64,000 nucleotides of DNA. Origin: Aeromonas veronii bv. veronii (GTDB lineage Bacteria; Pseudomonadota; Gammaproteobacteria; Enterobacterales; Aeromonadaceae). Where the stretch lies: contig NZ_CDDK01000013.1 of assembly GCF_000820225.1 (NCBI RefSeq), positions 62,001 through 126,000 of the forward strand, read 5' to 3'. Shown here piece by piece: positions 25,114 through 34,015 of the stretch; position 1 is the first letter of the stretch, and each line of letters starts with the position of its first letter. The notes below the pieces were generated by a model that saw nothing but the letters and a program-made list of their open reading frames with translations, made no database searches and was not told where the DNA came from. The position numbers and the translations under genes are program-made.

Positions 25114-25461
25114 ATGGCGCAAAAATGTCCAAATTGCGAATCAACAAAGGTTGATAAGCGCAACTATGCAACCAGAATTGGGGCTGCGATTGGTGGAGCA
25201 GCTGCTGGTTTCCTTGGCTTTATCGGTACCCGTGCAACTGCAGTTGCAGGTGCGACAGCGGGGGCGGAGGCTGGAGCCGTGGTAGGAGCTATAGCTGGTC
25301 CTGCTGGAGTTGCCACTGGCACATTTGCCGGTGCCGTTTTGGGCGCACTTGCTGGAACGGCTGCAGGCGCTACTGTCGGCGGAACAGCAGGCAAGGCCGT
25401 TGATAGTTTCATACTCAACAACTACAAGTGCCTCAGCTGCGGCCATACGTTTACTGACTAG
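25114..25461 (+). CDS. Glycine-zipper protein framed by a split zinc ribbon
   Basis: 115 residues. MAQKCPNCES at the start and YKCLSCGHTF at the end supply two CxxC pairs, together a zinc ribbon. Between them, residues 20-95 form a long Gly/Ala-rich glycine zipper (repeats such as GATAGAEAGAVVGAIAGPAG) that should insert in membranes. GGAGA ribosome site upstream. It may be a membrane-perturbing effector or an envelope protein; I know no characterised relative. It sits in the cargo block, divergent from umuDC. Confidence 0.65.
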   Translation: MAQKCPNCESTKVDKRNYATRIGAAIGGAAAGFLGFIGTRATAVAGATAGAEAGAVVGAIAGPAGVATGTFAGAVLGALAGTAAGATVGGTAGKAVDSFILNNYKCLSCGHTFTD

Positions 25462-25850
25462 GACTTCTAACAACCATCCCGGGTGTATGTTGCCTACCGA
25501 AACTAACGCCCCTTTCCTTGTGCAGGCCCTTTACCCTCCCGGCCGTGTTGTGCTGCAGGGCAGTGGAGGTTGTGGCTTATTCCACATTACTGTGGGTTGA
25601 TTGGTGTCGTGCTGTTGCGCACCGCCGATTACATGGTGGGGCATCTTTCTCCTGCACGATGTGGCCTAACACCGCGAAGCCGGCACCTACTACTCCATCA
25701 TCCACGAATACCCGAAGACCCTGGCCGCGGCCCAGCGCATCCTAGCCGACAAGACCCGCCATGTGCAGCCCGCCACCCACAGCGACCGCGACTGGAACAG
25801 GTTGATCCCCCATCTGCACCGCCTGCCGACAGCAAAAAGTTGGTAAATGT
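25462..25850 (+). pseudogene. Non-coding stretch with a possible gene relic
   Basis: About 390 bp, GC-rich, with no intact gene. A 53-codon stretch ending AKSW before a stop at 25846 (HEYPKTLAAAQRILADKTRH in part) looks like the C-terminus of a protein whose start is lost. I do not recognise the family. It probably marks an earlier cargo gene replaced by the current ones. Confidence 0.3.
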
Positions 25851-25888
25851 GACCGGTCCCGCACTCCAGTGCGTGACCGGTCTCTTTT
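25851..25888 (+). terminator. Strong terminator with GACCGGTC arms
   Basis: Nested hairpin: GACCGGTC, inner stem CGCAC/GTGCG around TCCA, then GACCGGTC again, followed by TCTTTT. It follows the relic gene and isolates the DUF4062 gene downstream. Confidence 0.75.
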
Positions 25889-25929
25889 GTATGTGTACTC
25901 TACAAAAAATAGATGGAGAGCTTTGACAT

Positions 25930-26937
25930 ATGAATAAACGCTATCAGGTTTTTGTTAGTTCAACATATGCAGATTTACAGGATGAACGTGCTAAAGTAAT
26001 TCAAACACTAATGGAAATGGATTGTATTCCAGCTGGAATGGAACTATTTCCGGCCATGGATGAGGAACAGTTTGAATTTATTAAAAAAATTATTGATGAC
26101 TGTGACTACTACCTACTTATATTAGGTGCTAGATATGGTTCTATATCCGTAGATGATGGCCTTAGCTATACAGAAAAAGAGTATCACTATGCGAAAGAGA
26201 AAGGCATGAAAATCATCGCTCTTGTCCATGGCGAGCCGGATCAATTACCTGTTTCCAAAACTGACAGAAATCCAGAACTGTATGAGAAGCTCGTTAACTT
26301 TAGAAATGAGGTATGCACTAATAGGCTTGTTAAGTTCTGGACATCCGCAATAGAGCTTCCCAGTCTAGTTGCCCTTAACCTACCCAAGACGATTAAAGCA
26401 TACCCTGCTGTAGGTTGGGTGAGGGGAAATACAACCACCTCATCAGAAGTATTGGAAGAACTACGTTCCGTAAAAAACGAGAATGATGAGCTGAACAAGA
26501 AAATACAGGAGCTAAGCCATCAACTGGAGTCTTACTCAAGTGTCAACATCCCGAATTTAGCAGGACTTGATCACAATTTTACATTCACAGGACATTATAA
26601 ATTAATTGGTGAATACCACGAAAGAACATGGACATTTGAAAAAACAATTGGAGAATTATTTAATTTAATTGCACCGTCAATTCAAAACACCCCAAATGAC
26701 ACTAACGCCCGCTCATTAATAAAAGATTGTATTTTAGAAGAATTAAATGTAAGACATGTTTCCAGCTCCACTATTAACGACCAACAATTTCAGACATTTA
26801 AAATACAGCTTGAGGCTTTAGGTTTGATTCACGTCAAGCAAAGCCGTACGACAAATGGTGGCATCGCCCTATTTTGGTATGTAACAGAGAAAGGGAAAAA
26901 ATTAATGGTAGAACTGAGAGTAATTAGGGAAACCTAA
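25930..26937 (+). CDS. DUF4062 protein (TIR-like N-terminus), probable defence cargo
   Basis: 335 residues. Residues 5-95 are a DUF4062 domain: [34 protein letters not shown], then [20 protein letters not shown]. This Rossmann-like fold is related to TIR/SEFIR effectors and is often fused to STAND NTPases in immune proteins. Here a coiled coil (about 175-205) and a winged-helix-like C-terminus follow instead. AT-rich, AGAG ribosome site, own terminator upstream. A role against other phages is inferred from domain and location between A and cos. Confidence 0.7.
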   Translation: MNKRYQVFVSSTYADLQDERAKVIQTLMEMDCIPAGMELFPAMDEEQFEFIKKIIDDCDYYLLILGARYGSISVDDGLSYTEKEYHYAKEKGMKIIALVHGEPDQLPVSKTDRNPELYEKLVNFRNEVCTNRLVKFWTSAIELPSLVALNLPKTIKAYPAVGWVRGNTTTSSEVLEELRSVKNENDELNKKIQELSHQLESYSSVNIPNLAGLDHNFTFTGHYKLIGEYHERTWTFEKTIGELFNLIAPSIQNTPNDTNARSLIKDCILEELNVRHVSSSTINDQQFQTFKIQLEALGLIHVKQSRTTNGGIALFWYVTEKGKKLMVELRVIRET

Positions 26938-27134
26938 TGTTTTAAAATTTTTTCGAGCAATTTTAAACGGTGAAGGCCACGTATTCCAATTGCATTTATG
27001 GGGCGAAAAACGAAAGGATCTGAAAGATTCTGAAGGATCACAAAAAGGATCCTGTTTCTCACCCGCGACCAGTGCTGGCGCAGGGAGCCGATACCCATAA
27101 CTAGTCTTTCACCCGCATGATTTTCAATACATAA
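26938..27134. other. Intergenic stretch leading to cos
   Basis: About 200 bp without a gene. It has two GGATC-rich runs near 27010-27050 and then becomes the conserved cos-flanking sequence. The phage terminase probably contacts part of it. Confidence 0.4.
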
Positions 27135-27171
27135 AGCGCGCAGGCGAGGCGGGGTCCCGATTGCGCGCGCT
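27135..27171. other. cos: cos site (19-nt cohesive end, P2 type)
   Basis: GGCGAGGCGGGGTCCCGAT (27143-27161) starts with the same 12 bases as the P2 cohesive end as I remember it. It is exactly 19 nt long between the dyad arms AGCGCGCA (27135-27142) and TGCGCGCGCT (27162-27171). It lies downstream of Q, the P2 position. The P/M terminase would make staggered cuts at the arms. Confidence 0.8.
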
Positions 27172-27313
27172 GGGTGTTGAGGGGCCTTTCGAGGCTCCGC
27201 TCATGCTCGCAGGTGCGCGTGAAGGATCTCGGGAGTGTGATGGACGAAGGGTTGGCCGAGGGTGGCCTGTAGCGCGACTGGTACGCTCTGGCAGGATGGG
27301 AGCTCAGCCAAAA

Positions 27314-27339
27314 CAAAGCCCCCTGGGTAGGGGGCTTTG
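27314..27339 (-). terminator. Terminator of the Q-P operon
   Basis: Stem CAAAGCCCC / GGGGCTTTG around a short loop, about 55 bp beyond the Q stop and ahead of cos. On the minus strand it is followed by TTTGGC rather than a long T-run. Confidence 0.6.
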
Positions 27340-27393
27340 AATTAAATCATGGAGGAATTTGGAGGAATTCCGATTTGAAGATAGCCAAGATTT

Positions 27394-28398
27394 TCAGCTT
27401 TGCACTGTCAGATCTGACAGTCGATAGGAGGTGAATCGGATTATCTCCTCCCCTGCCCACTCGTTGAACTGCGCAAAGTTTGCCTTCATGCTGTCGATCT
27501 CGTTGACGTCAAACACCTGGGCCGCCTTGGTCACATCCCCGAACCCGCCCGTATTGTTCGGTACGACCCCCATCAGTTGCGGTGGTACCCGATGGGCCGC
27601 CAGCTGGTCATCCCGGCTCACCCCCTTGATAGACAGGAAGTCATCCTTGGCCGCAATCTCGGCCACCGGGATCAGCTTCACCGAATCCGCCTTGCCACCC
27701 GGGGTATAGAGCAGCAGGTTGCGAAAGTTGCCCGGTCCCTTGCTGTTTTGCAGCGCCGTCTTGAGCGCGGTGATGTCGCCCTCGTTCTGCAGGGCATCGC
27801 TGATATGTAGGATGAACCCTGCATGGCTGCCGTTCTCGTAGTAGCGACGGCGAAACAGGGTGGCCGACTCGTTGAGCAGCGCCGAGTTAAGGCTGGCCAC
27901 ATAGTCGGGGATGCCGTAAATCTCCTGGTTAACGTCGGCCTCCATCACATGCCCCACATCACCGGCGGGCAACTCCACCTCATCCCCGGGCCTTGGCACC
28001 CACCAGTAGCGGTCAAGGTCGAGGGATCGGCGGGTGTATTTGGCCGGCATCTGGTCATAGCGCAGCGTGCCACCCAGCCGGTTGCGCACCCGCTGCAGGT
28101 GAGCGTTGCCGAAGATTTCGTAGTCCATCACCAGCCCGGTGAAGGCGGCCAGGCTCAATTTCGGATGAGGGATAAAACAGCCGCGCAAGATATTGCGCTT
28201 CACCTGGATGGCCGAGGCGTGATGCACTGCCGCCCGATAGACCCGCGCCAGCCCGTGCAGGCTCAGGGGATGCTCATACCAGCGGCCGTTATGCATCGAC
28301 TCCAGGTAATCGAACACCTCCCGCTGGGACAACACCGGGATAGCCTCCCCAAACGTAAACGCCTGCACACCGGCAGGCGAGTTGATCTGCTCACTCAT
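27394..28398 (-). CDS. Q: Portal protein gpQ
   Basis: 334 residues, the usual size of P2 gpQ (344). Conserved segments include HPKLSLAAFTGLVMDYEIFG, EIYGIPDYVASLNSALLNES and HRVPPQLMGVVPNNTGGFGD. It forms the dodecameric ring through which DNA enters the head. It is the second gene of the leftward P-Q operon and overlaps P by one base. Confidence 0.93.
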   Translation of the reverse strand: MSEQINSPAGVQAFTFGEAIPVLSQREVFDYLESMHNGRWYEHPLSLHGLARVYRAAVHHASAIQVKRNILRGCFIPHPKLSLAAFTGLVMDYEIFGNAHLQRVRNRLGGTLRYDQMPAKYTRRSLDLDRYWWVPRPGDEVELPAGDVGHVMEADVNQEIYGIPDYVASLNSALLNESATLFRRRYYENGSHAGFILHISDALQNEGDITALKTALQNSKGPGNFRNLLLYTPGGKADSVKLIPVAEIAAKDDFLSIKGVSRDDQLAAHRVPPQLMGVVPNNTGGFGDVTKAAQVFDVNEIDSMKANFAQFNEWAGEEIIRFTSYRLSDLTVQS

Positions 28399-30164
28399 CA
28401 GTAAATCTCCATAAAGCCGGAATTGGTGCCGGTCTGCCCCTCAAGAGGCTCATGTAACAGGGCTTGCATGGTTGCCCAGGCAATATCGGCGTGGCTGGTC
28501 TCATCAGATCGGCTGGCCTCGAAGGTGGGCAGCTTGCCGCTTTGGGTCACGGCGCGCCGGATGCTCATGAACGCCTGGGCCAAGTCGGTCCAGCCGCTGT
28601 CAAACTCCAGCCGCCCCTTGTTCATCACATCCTGTGCCTTCATCACCATCCGCATCTTCACGTTGGGGTTGTACTGAATGGCGGTGACTGCCGGGTAAAA
28701 CTGCTTCACCAGCTGATAAACCCCCTCCCCAATCCCGGTGGTATCGATGCCGATATAGGCGACGTTGTAGCGATCGCAGATGGCGCGAATGGATTTGGCC
28801 TGGGCGTCAAAGTCCATCCCCTGCCAGCGGTGGCGCTCCAACACCCGAAACTTGCCGCCGGGTACCAGTGGCGGGGCCAGCACCGCGCAGCCGGCGCTGT
28901 CACCTTTGCCCCCCTTGGCCGGGTCATAACCGATCCACACTGCCCGGTTGGCCAGCGGCCGCAAGGTGTGAGGTTTGTAGTCCTCCCACACCAGCCAGCT
29001 GTCGACCATGCAACGCTGCAGCGTTGCCAACGGAAACAGACTCTCGGTGTCATCCATGAATTCGCACATCAGCAGGTTGCGGTATTCATCCTCGGAATAC
29101 TCACTGCGCAGCTGATCCAGGTCGAACAGGTTGCAACCGCCGCGCACCGCGTCCTCCACCGTGACGATCTGCCGCCATTGCCCATCGGCGCACAGCTTGC
29201 CGGCAGACAGGTTGGCGTGGCTCAGGTCAATCTCGACCCGGTCGGCCTTGGCCTTGCCGCGGTTAAAGTTGGCGCCAGACCAGAATCCATAAGCGGGATG
29301 AGAAAGGCTGGAAGGGGTGGAGATGTAGGTCTGGCGCCACTTCTTGTGCATCGCCATGCCGGAGGCCACCTTGCGGAACTCCAGAAAGCCGTGGATCCAG
29401 AAATACTCGTCCATGTAGATATTGCCGTGATAGCTCTGGGCGGTGCGGGCGTTGGTGCCGAGGAAATAAAGGTGCGCCCCGTTCGGCAGCACCATGGGGT
29501 CACCTTTGAGCTCAACCCCCTCCTCCTTGGCGAACTGGATGATGTACTGCTTGAACATGTGGGCCTGCGCCTTGCTGGCTGACAGGAAAATCTGGTTGCG
29601 CCCGGTCACCAGGGCATCAATGAAGGCCTCGAAGGCAAAGAAGTAGGTCGCCCCGATCTGGCGCGACTTGAGCAGGTCGCGGATCCGGTACTCCTGCCCG
29701 GCCTGATACCAGACCCGCTGGTAATCGAACATGGTCGACTCAAACCGCTCGATGAGCCGTTCTTGCTGCTCGGGCTCGACCACGTTGCGATCGGGCGCCT
29801 TCTTCGGCCCCTTGTTGCGGTTGGCGACCTTGGGGTTGAGGTCGGCCTCGTTGCCGCCGTTGCTGTACTTGTTGACCCGGGCGATACGCTCGAGCTGACG
29901 GCCCAGCAGGTCAATCTCCTTGAAGTCGCCGCCGCTCTTGGTCTCCTTCATCACCAGCTGGATCATGCGCGCCTCGATGGCGCTATCCACCCGGTCTATC
30001 GGTTTGATGTCCTCCCAGCCGTCACGTTTCTTCCAGGTCGAGACGGTACCCTCCGGCGTTTGCAGCAACTCGGCAATGGCGCGCAGCGGGTACCCCTGGA
30101 AGAACAGGTACATGGCCTGCCGTCTGGGGTCGAGATGGGGAAAGATGATGGGTGCTGTTGTCAT
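28398..30164 (-). CDS. P: Terminase large subunit gpP
   Basis: 588 residues (P2 gpP 590). It has an N-terminal HTH (GYPLRAIAELLQTPEGTVST), a terminase ATPase with the deviant Walker A KSRQIGATYFF and Walker B-like GNIYMDEYFW, and a C-terminal RNase H-type nuclease with acidic motifs GYDPAKGG and GIDTTGIGEG. It pumps DNA and cuts cos together with gpM. It is divergent from O, with the shared late promoter region at 30165-30313. Confidence 0.94.
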   Translation of the reverse strand: MTTAPIIFPHLDPRRQAMYLFFQGYPLRAIAELLQTPEGTVSTWKKRDGWEDIKPIDRVDSAIEARMIQLVMKETKSGGDFKEIDLLGRQLERIARVNKYSNGGNEADLNPKVANRNKGPKKAPDRNVVEPEQQERLIERFESTMFDYQRVWYQAGQEYRIRDLLKSRQIGATYFFAFEAFIDALVTGRNQIFLSASKAQAHMFKQYIIQFAKEEGVELKGDPMVLPNGAHLYFLGTNARTAQSYHGNIYMDEYFWIHGFLEFRKVASGMAMHKKWRQTYISTPSSLSHPAYGFWSGANFNRGKAKADRVEIDLSHANLSAGKLCADGQWRQIVTVEDAVRGGCNLFDLDQLRSEYSEDEYRNLLMCEFMDDTESLFPLATLQRCMVDSWLVWEDYKPHTLRPLANRAVWIGYDPAKGGKGDSAGCAVLAPPLVPGGKFRVLERHRWQGMDFDAQAKSIRAICDRYNVAYIGIDTTGIGEGVYQLVKQFYPAVTAIQYNPNVKMRMVMKAQDVMNKGRLEFDSGWTDLAQAFMSIRRAVTQSGKLPTFEASRSDETSHADIAWATMQALLHEPLEGQTGTNSGFMEIY

Positions 30165-30207
30165 GGCGCCAGTCTACCCAGCCGCTACCACCCCAAACGC
30201 CCCACTG

Positions 30208-30234
30208 CCAGTGTGTAGCGCCACCACACACTGG
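30208..30234. promoter_or_regulatory. Late activator dyad between P and O
   Basis: CCAGTGTGT and ACACACTGG form a 9-bp inverted repeat with a 9-nt centre. It fits AGTGT-N13-ACACT, shared exactly with the dyads at 39207 and 44578. It lies between the divergent P-Q and O-N-M operons. Predicted binding site of the Ogr-type activator encoded at 16606. Confidence 0.7.
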
Positions 30235-30313
30235 CCCCGGATTGCACGATCCCGCCGCTCACCCAGACCATAACCGCGACATCACTACCCAATTACCAAA
30301 GGGATCCCAGCAC

Positions 30314-31117
30314 ATGCCTAAGTCCAAATTCTTCCGTGTTGCGGTTGAGGGGGGCACCACCGACGGTCGCGCCATCACCCGCGAATGGATTGAGCAGATG
30401 GCCCAGCGCTACAACCAGGCCACCTATGGCGCACGGGTCAATATGGAGCATATCCGGGGCCTCGACCCCAACGGCTTGTTCAAGATGTACGGCGACATCA
30501 CCGCCGCCAAGACAGAAGAGGTCACCATCGAAGGGGAACAGCGGCTGGCCCTGTTCGTCCAGATTGACCCGACGCCGGAGCTGATCGCGCTCAACAAGAA
30601 GCGCCAGAAGGTCTACACCTCCATCGAGATCCACCCCAACCTGAACGACAAAGGGGCCTACATGATGGGGCTGGCCGTGACAGACAGCCCGGCAAGCCTT
30701 GGCACCGAAATGCTGCAGTTCTGCAGCAAAGCCGCGGTCAACCCGCTGGCCGACCGCAAATACCATCCGGAATGCCTGTTTACCGAAGCCCTCGAAACCG
30801 TCATCGAGTTTGACGATGAGCAGGAGAAAGGCCCGGGCCTGCTGGAACGGATCAGCGCCATTTTCACCAGCCACAAGCAGCAATCGACCGCCGATTTCAG
30901 CGAGGTGCATCAGGCCGTCGAAGCCGTGGCCAAAGAGGTGACCAGCCTCGATACCGACCTGCAAACCAAGTTCAACGAACTGACAGCCCGGCAAACGGAG
31001 ACCGCCAACGCCCTGGCCGACCTGACCACCCAGCTCGAGCGCCAGGAAGATTTCAGCCACAAGCGCCAGCCTGCCACCGGTGACGATGGCACCAAGCCAA
31101 CCAACACCGATTTTTAA
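30314..31117 (+). CDS. O: Capsid scaffolding protein and protease gpO
   Basis: 267 residues. The N-terminal half is the P2 gpO serine protease, with conserved GARVNMEHIRG (catalytic His) and VTDSPASLGTE (catalytic Ser). The C-terminal third is a coiled-coil scaffold (HQAVEAVAKEVTSLDTDLQT). It directs procapsid assembly and trims gpN, gpQ and itself. The start at 30314 is chosen by homologous length; only a weak GGGAT ribosome site is seen. Confidence 0.92.
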   Translation: MPKSKFFRVAVEGGTTDGRAITREWIEQMAQRYNQATYGARVNMEHIRGLDPNGLFKMYGDITAAKTEEVTIEGEQRLALFVQIDPTPELIALNKKRQKVYTSIEIHPNLNDKGAYMMGLAVTDSPASLGTEMLQFCSKAAVNPLADRKYHPECLFTEALETVIEFDDEQEKGPGLLERISAIFTSHKQQSTADFSEVHQAVEAVAKEVTSLDTDLQTKFNELTARQTETANALADLTTQLERQEDFSHKRQPATGDDGTKPTNTDF

Positions 31118-31129
31118 GGGACCCCGATA

Positions 31130-32188
31130 ATGCGCAACGATACCCGTCAGCAATTCGAGCAGTACACCAGCCAACTGGCGAGCCTGAATGCCGTCAGCTC
31201 GGCCATGGTGCAATTCAGTGTCGAGCCCAGCATCCAGCAAAAGCTGGAAACCAAAATGCAGGAGTCCGTCGACTTCCTCGGCATGATCAACATCGTGCCG
31301 GTGGATGAACTCAAAGGGGAAAAGGTCGGCATCGGCATCAATGGCACCATTGCCTCTCGCACCGATACCAGTGGCGGCAAGGCCCGCGTCCCGTTCGACC
31401 CGACCGGACTGCAAAACACCAAATACGAGTGCGAAAAAACCAACTACGACACCAGCATCGGTTACGCCAAGCTTGATGCCTGGGCCAAGTTCAAAGACTT
31501 CCAGATCCGCATTCGCGATGCCATCGTCAAGCGCCAGGGCCTGGACCGCATCATGATCGGCTGGAACGGCAAACTTGCCGCGAAAGACACCGATCGCGTC
31601 CAGTTCCCCATGCTGCAGGACGTCAACATCGGCTGGATTGAACACACCCGCAATGATGCTCCCGCCCAGGTGATGAGCGAAGGGGATGCGGGCACCGGTC
31701 ATATCTACATCTACCAGCCCAAGAGTGAAGCCGACACCAAAGAGGGTGATTACGGCAACCTCGACGCCCTGGTGTTCGATCTGGTCAACAGCAAGATCAA
31801 ACCCTGGTACCAGGACGACACCGATCTGGTGGTGATCTGCGGTCGCAAACTGCTGGCCGACAAATACTTCCCCATCCTCAACGAGACCCGGGACAACCAG
31901 AACAAGCTGGCCGGTCAGGTGCTGGTGAGCCAGAAGCAGATTGGCGGCCTGCTGGCGATCCGCGTTCCCTTCGTCCCGGAAGACACCCTGATCGTCACCC
32001 GCCTCGACAACCTCTCCATCTACTGGCAGATCGGCGGCCGCCGTCGCCACCTGGAAGAGCAGCCGAGCCTCGACCGCATCGTAAACTGGGAATCCTCCAA
32101 CGATGCCTACGTGGTCGAGGATTACGACTGCATCGCCGTAGCAGAAAACATCACGCTGGGCGCCAAACCTGCGCCTGCAGGCGGTTAA
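31130..32188 (+). CDS. N: Major capsid protein gpN
   Basis: 352 residues (P2 gpN 357). HK97-fold P2 capsid with VSSAMVQFSVEPSIQQKLET at the N-terminus, GIGINGTIASRTDTSGGKAR and WQIGGRRRHLEEQPSLDRIV. The N-terminus is normally cleaved by gpO. It follows O by 12 bp in the same operon. Confidence 0.95.
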   Translation: MRNDTRQQFEQYTSQLASLNAVSSAMVQFSVEPSIQQKLETKMQESVDFLGMINIVPVDELKGEKVGIGINGTIASRTDTSGGKARVPFDPTGLQNTKYECEKTNYDTSIGYAKLDAWAKFKDFQIRIRDAIVKRQGLDRIMIGWNGKLAAKDTDRVQFPMLQDVNIGWIEHTRNDAPAQVMSEGDAGTGHIYIYQPKSEADTKEGDYGNLDALVFDLVNSKIKPWYQDDTDLVVICGRKLLADKYFPILNETRDNQNKLAGQVLVSQKQIGGLLAIRVPFVPEDTLIVTRLDNLSIYWQIGGRRRHLEEQPSLDRIVNWESSNDAYVVEDYDCIAVAENITLGAKPAPAGG

Positions 32189-32197
32189 GGAGCCACG

Positions 32198-32959
32198 ATG
32201 ACACCTGCACAACGACACACCGCCCGCATCATGGCCGCCCTGCAAGGGGCGGCCAACCCCGAGCAGGATCGCGCCGCCGCCAACCAGTACGAACTCCAGC
32301 TGATGCAGTTGGCCGAGCACCGCCGCACCCTCAAGGGCATTCAGAGCCTCGAGCGCAAGATTGACGCCAAACGCACCATGCTGGCCACCTACACACCGTG
32401 GATTGATGGCCTGCTGGCCGCCGATCGCGGCGGTCAGGATGACGTCATGGTGACCGTGATGCTTTGGCACCTCGACACCGGCGATCTGGCAGGTGCCCTG
32501 CCGATGGCTGATTACGTGATCCGCCACGGCCTCAATACCCCTGACCAGTACGAACGCACCGCGCCCACCCTTATCGCCGAAGAGGTGGCCGACACCGCCA
32601 TCAAGCTGCAAGAGGCGGGCAATGGCCCATCCCTGCCATTGCTCAGCAGCTACATGAACATGCTGGCTGACTGCGACATCTTCGACCAGGTGCGCGCCAA
32701 GTTGCACAAGGCGGTAGGCCGCGCCTGTTATGCCGAAGGGCTCAAGGAGCAAGCGGCCGACCACTACCGCCGCGCCATCGAGCTGCACGACAAGGTGGGC
32801 ATCAAGCGAGAGCTGGAAGATCTGATGCGCGAGATCAAAAAGGAGAAAGCCGCCGCCGGACAGCCCGCCAACGAACCGGCACCGCAGCCAGACGCTAAGC
32901 CCCAATCCGAATCACAGCCACCCGAACAGCCTGACCCCGCCCCCGGCGAGGCCAGCTAA
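32198..32959 (+). CDS. M: Terminase small/endonuclease subunit gpM
   Basis: 253 residues (P2 gpM 247). Conserved MTPAQRHTARIMAALQGAAN start and WHLDTGDLAGALPMADYVIR. The last 40 residues are a Pro/Gln-rich tail. With gpP it recognises and cuts cos. Starts 9 bp after N. Confidence 0.92.
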   Translation: MTPAQRHTARIMAALQGAANPEQDRAAANQYELQLMQLAEHRRTLKGIQSLERKIDAKRTMLATYTPWIDGLLAADRGGQDDVMVTVMLWHLDTGDLAGALPMADYVIRHGLNTPDQYERTAPTLIAEEVADTAIKLQEAGNGPSLPLLSSYMNMLADCDIFDQVRAKLHKAVGRACYAEGLKEQAADHYRRAIELHDKVGIKRELEDLMREIKKEKAAAGQPANEPAPQPDAKPQSESQPPEQPDPAPGEAS

Positions 32960-33067
32960 CCGAGCGAACCCCGCACCCTGGGCGGCTCGGGCCTGACGAA
33001 TGCCAGCGGCATACCAGACGGCCCGACCACCGCCCAACATGCGGCGCCACCTCAAATCAGGAGCACC

Positions 33068-33544
33068 ATGAGCACCGGATTTTTAGCCACCAACCCGACC
33101 CCGGCCGCCACAGAAGAGGGCGACATCACCAGCGCCCCCTTCTGGCCGGCCATCTCGCTCTGCGCGCTGCGCGACACCGTCCGGCTCGATGGCACCGTCA
33201 CCACCGCCCGCCTCACCCATGCGGTGATCGACGCCATCACCAGCGTCAACCGGGATCTGGCACAGTGGCGCAGCACCAGAGAAAGTGAAGGTCACGCCAC
33301 CCTGGCCGCCGTCCCCGCCGAGTCCATCAACGACGAATCGACATACCTGCATAGCTATCGGCGCGCCGTCTACGCCATGACCCGCGCCAACCTGCTCGAG
33401 CGCTACACCGACTACAGCGCCACAGGTGACGGCATCAAAGGGGCAGATGCCAAAGAGATAAGTTCGGATGACCTCTACCGCGACGCCCGCTTTGCCATCC
33501 GCGACATCATCGGCACCACCCACACCACGGTGGAGCTCATCTGA
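33068..33544 (+). CDS. L: Head completion protein gpL
   Basis: 158 residues (P2 gpL 169). FWPAISLCALRDTVRLDGTV and the C-terminal DLYRDARFAIRDIIGTTHTT are typical of gpL. It closes the filled head before tail joining. A 108-bp GC-rich gap separates it from M; the ATG has AGGAG. The stop overlaps the start of X. Confidence 0.9.
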   Translation: MSTGFLATNPTPAATEEGDITSAPFWPAISLCALRDTVRLDGTVTTARLTHAVIDAITSVNRDLAQWRSTRESEGHATLAAVPAESINDESTYLHSYRRAVYAMTRANLLERYTDYSATGDGIKGADAKEISSDDLYRDARFAIRDIIGTTHTTVELI

Positions 33545-33747
33545 TGCAACTGCGCAGCCTGCAGGGCGACACCCTCGATCTCATCCTGTTTCGTCACTAC
33601 GGCTACACCGCAGGCATCACCGAGCAGGTGCTCAACCTTAACCCCGGTCTGGCAGCGCTCGGCCCCACCCTGCCGACCGGTACCCTCATCAACATGCCAG
33701 CGGCCCCCACTCAGGCCGAACAGCCGCTGATCCAGCTATGGGACTGA
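33544..33747 (+). CDS. X: Tail protein gpX
   Basis: 67 residues, exactly the P2 gpX size, with a LysM-like fold (GDTLDLILFRHYGYTAGITE, VLNLNPGLAALGPTLPTGTL). It is part of the tail-baseplate assembly. It starts at the stop of L, so translation is coupled. Confidence 0.9.
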   Translation: MQLRSLQGDTLDLILFRHYGYTAGITEQVLNLNPGLAALGPTLPTGTLINMPAAPTQAEQPLIQLWD

Positions 33748-33775
33748 CTGTCATGCGACAAAAGAGAACACCGAC

Positions 33776-34006
33776 ATGAGCCGCCTCGACGACGAACTCG
33801 AACGACTGGCCAGCATCAGCGAGCAGCAACTGGCAGCCCGCATCCATGCCGCCCGCATTGCGGGCACTGGCCCCCACTACTGCATCGACTGCGACGACCC
33901 GATCCCGCAAGAGCGCCGCGAGGCGATCCGGGGCTGCGAACGCTGCGCCGACTGCCAGACCATCCACGAATTCCAACTCGCCCGCCACTGCGGCAGCAAA
34001 CGATAG
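33776..34006 (+). CDS. TraR/DksA-type zinc-finger protein
   Basis: 76 residues: a helical N-terminus and a C4 zinc finger (CIDCDDPIP, then CERCADC). Phage TraR/DksA homologues bind the RNA polymerase secondary channel and mimic DksA with ppGpp. It lies between X and the holin, a usual place in P2-like phages of this group. Confidence 0.85.
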   Translation: MSRLDDELERLASISEQQLAARIHAARIAGTGPHYCIDCDDPIPQERREAIRGCERCADCQTIHEFQLARHCGSKR

Positions 34007-34015
34007 GAGAGCACG

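Noticed and set aside
27101..27316. 71-codon minus-strand ORF next to Q
   Set aside because: It spans the cos site and terminator; its conservation is better explained by DNA-level constraint on cos.
30293..32905. 870-codon minus-strand ORF opposite O, N and M
   Set aside because: Antisense shadow of GC-rich capsid genes; the plus strand encodes full-length P2 gpO, gpN and gpM.
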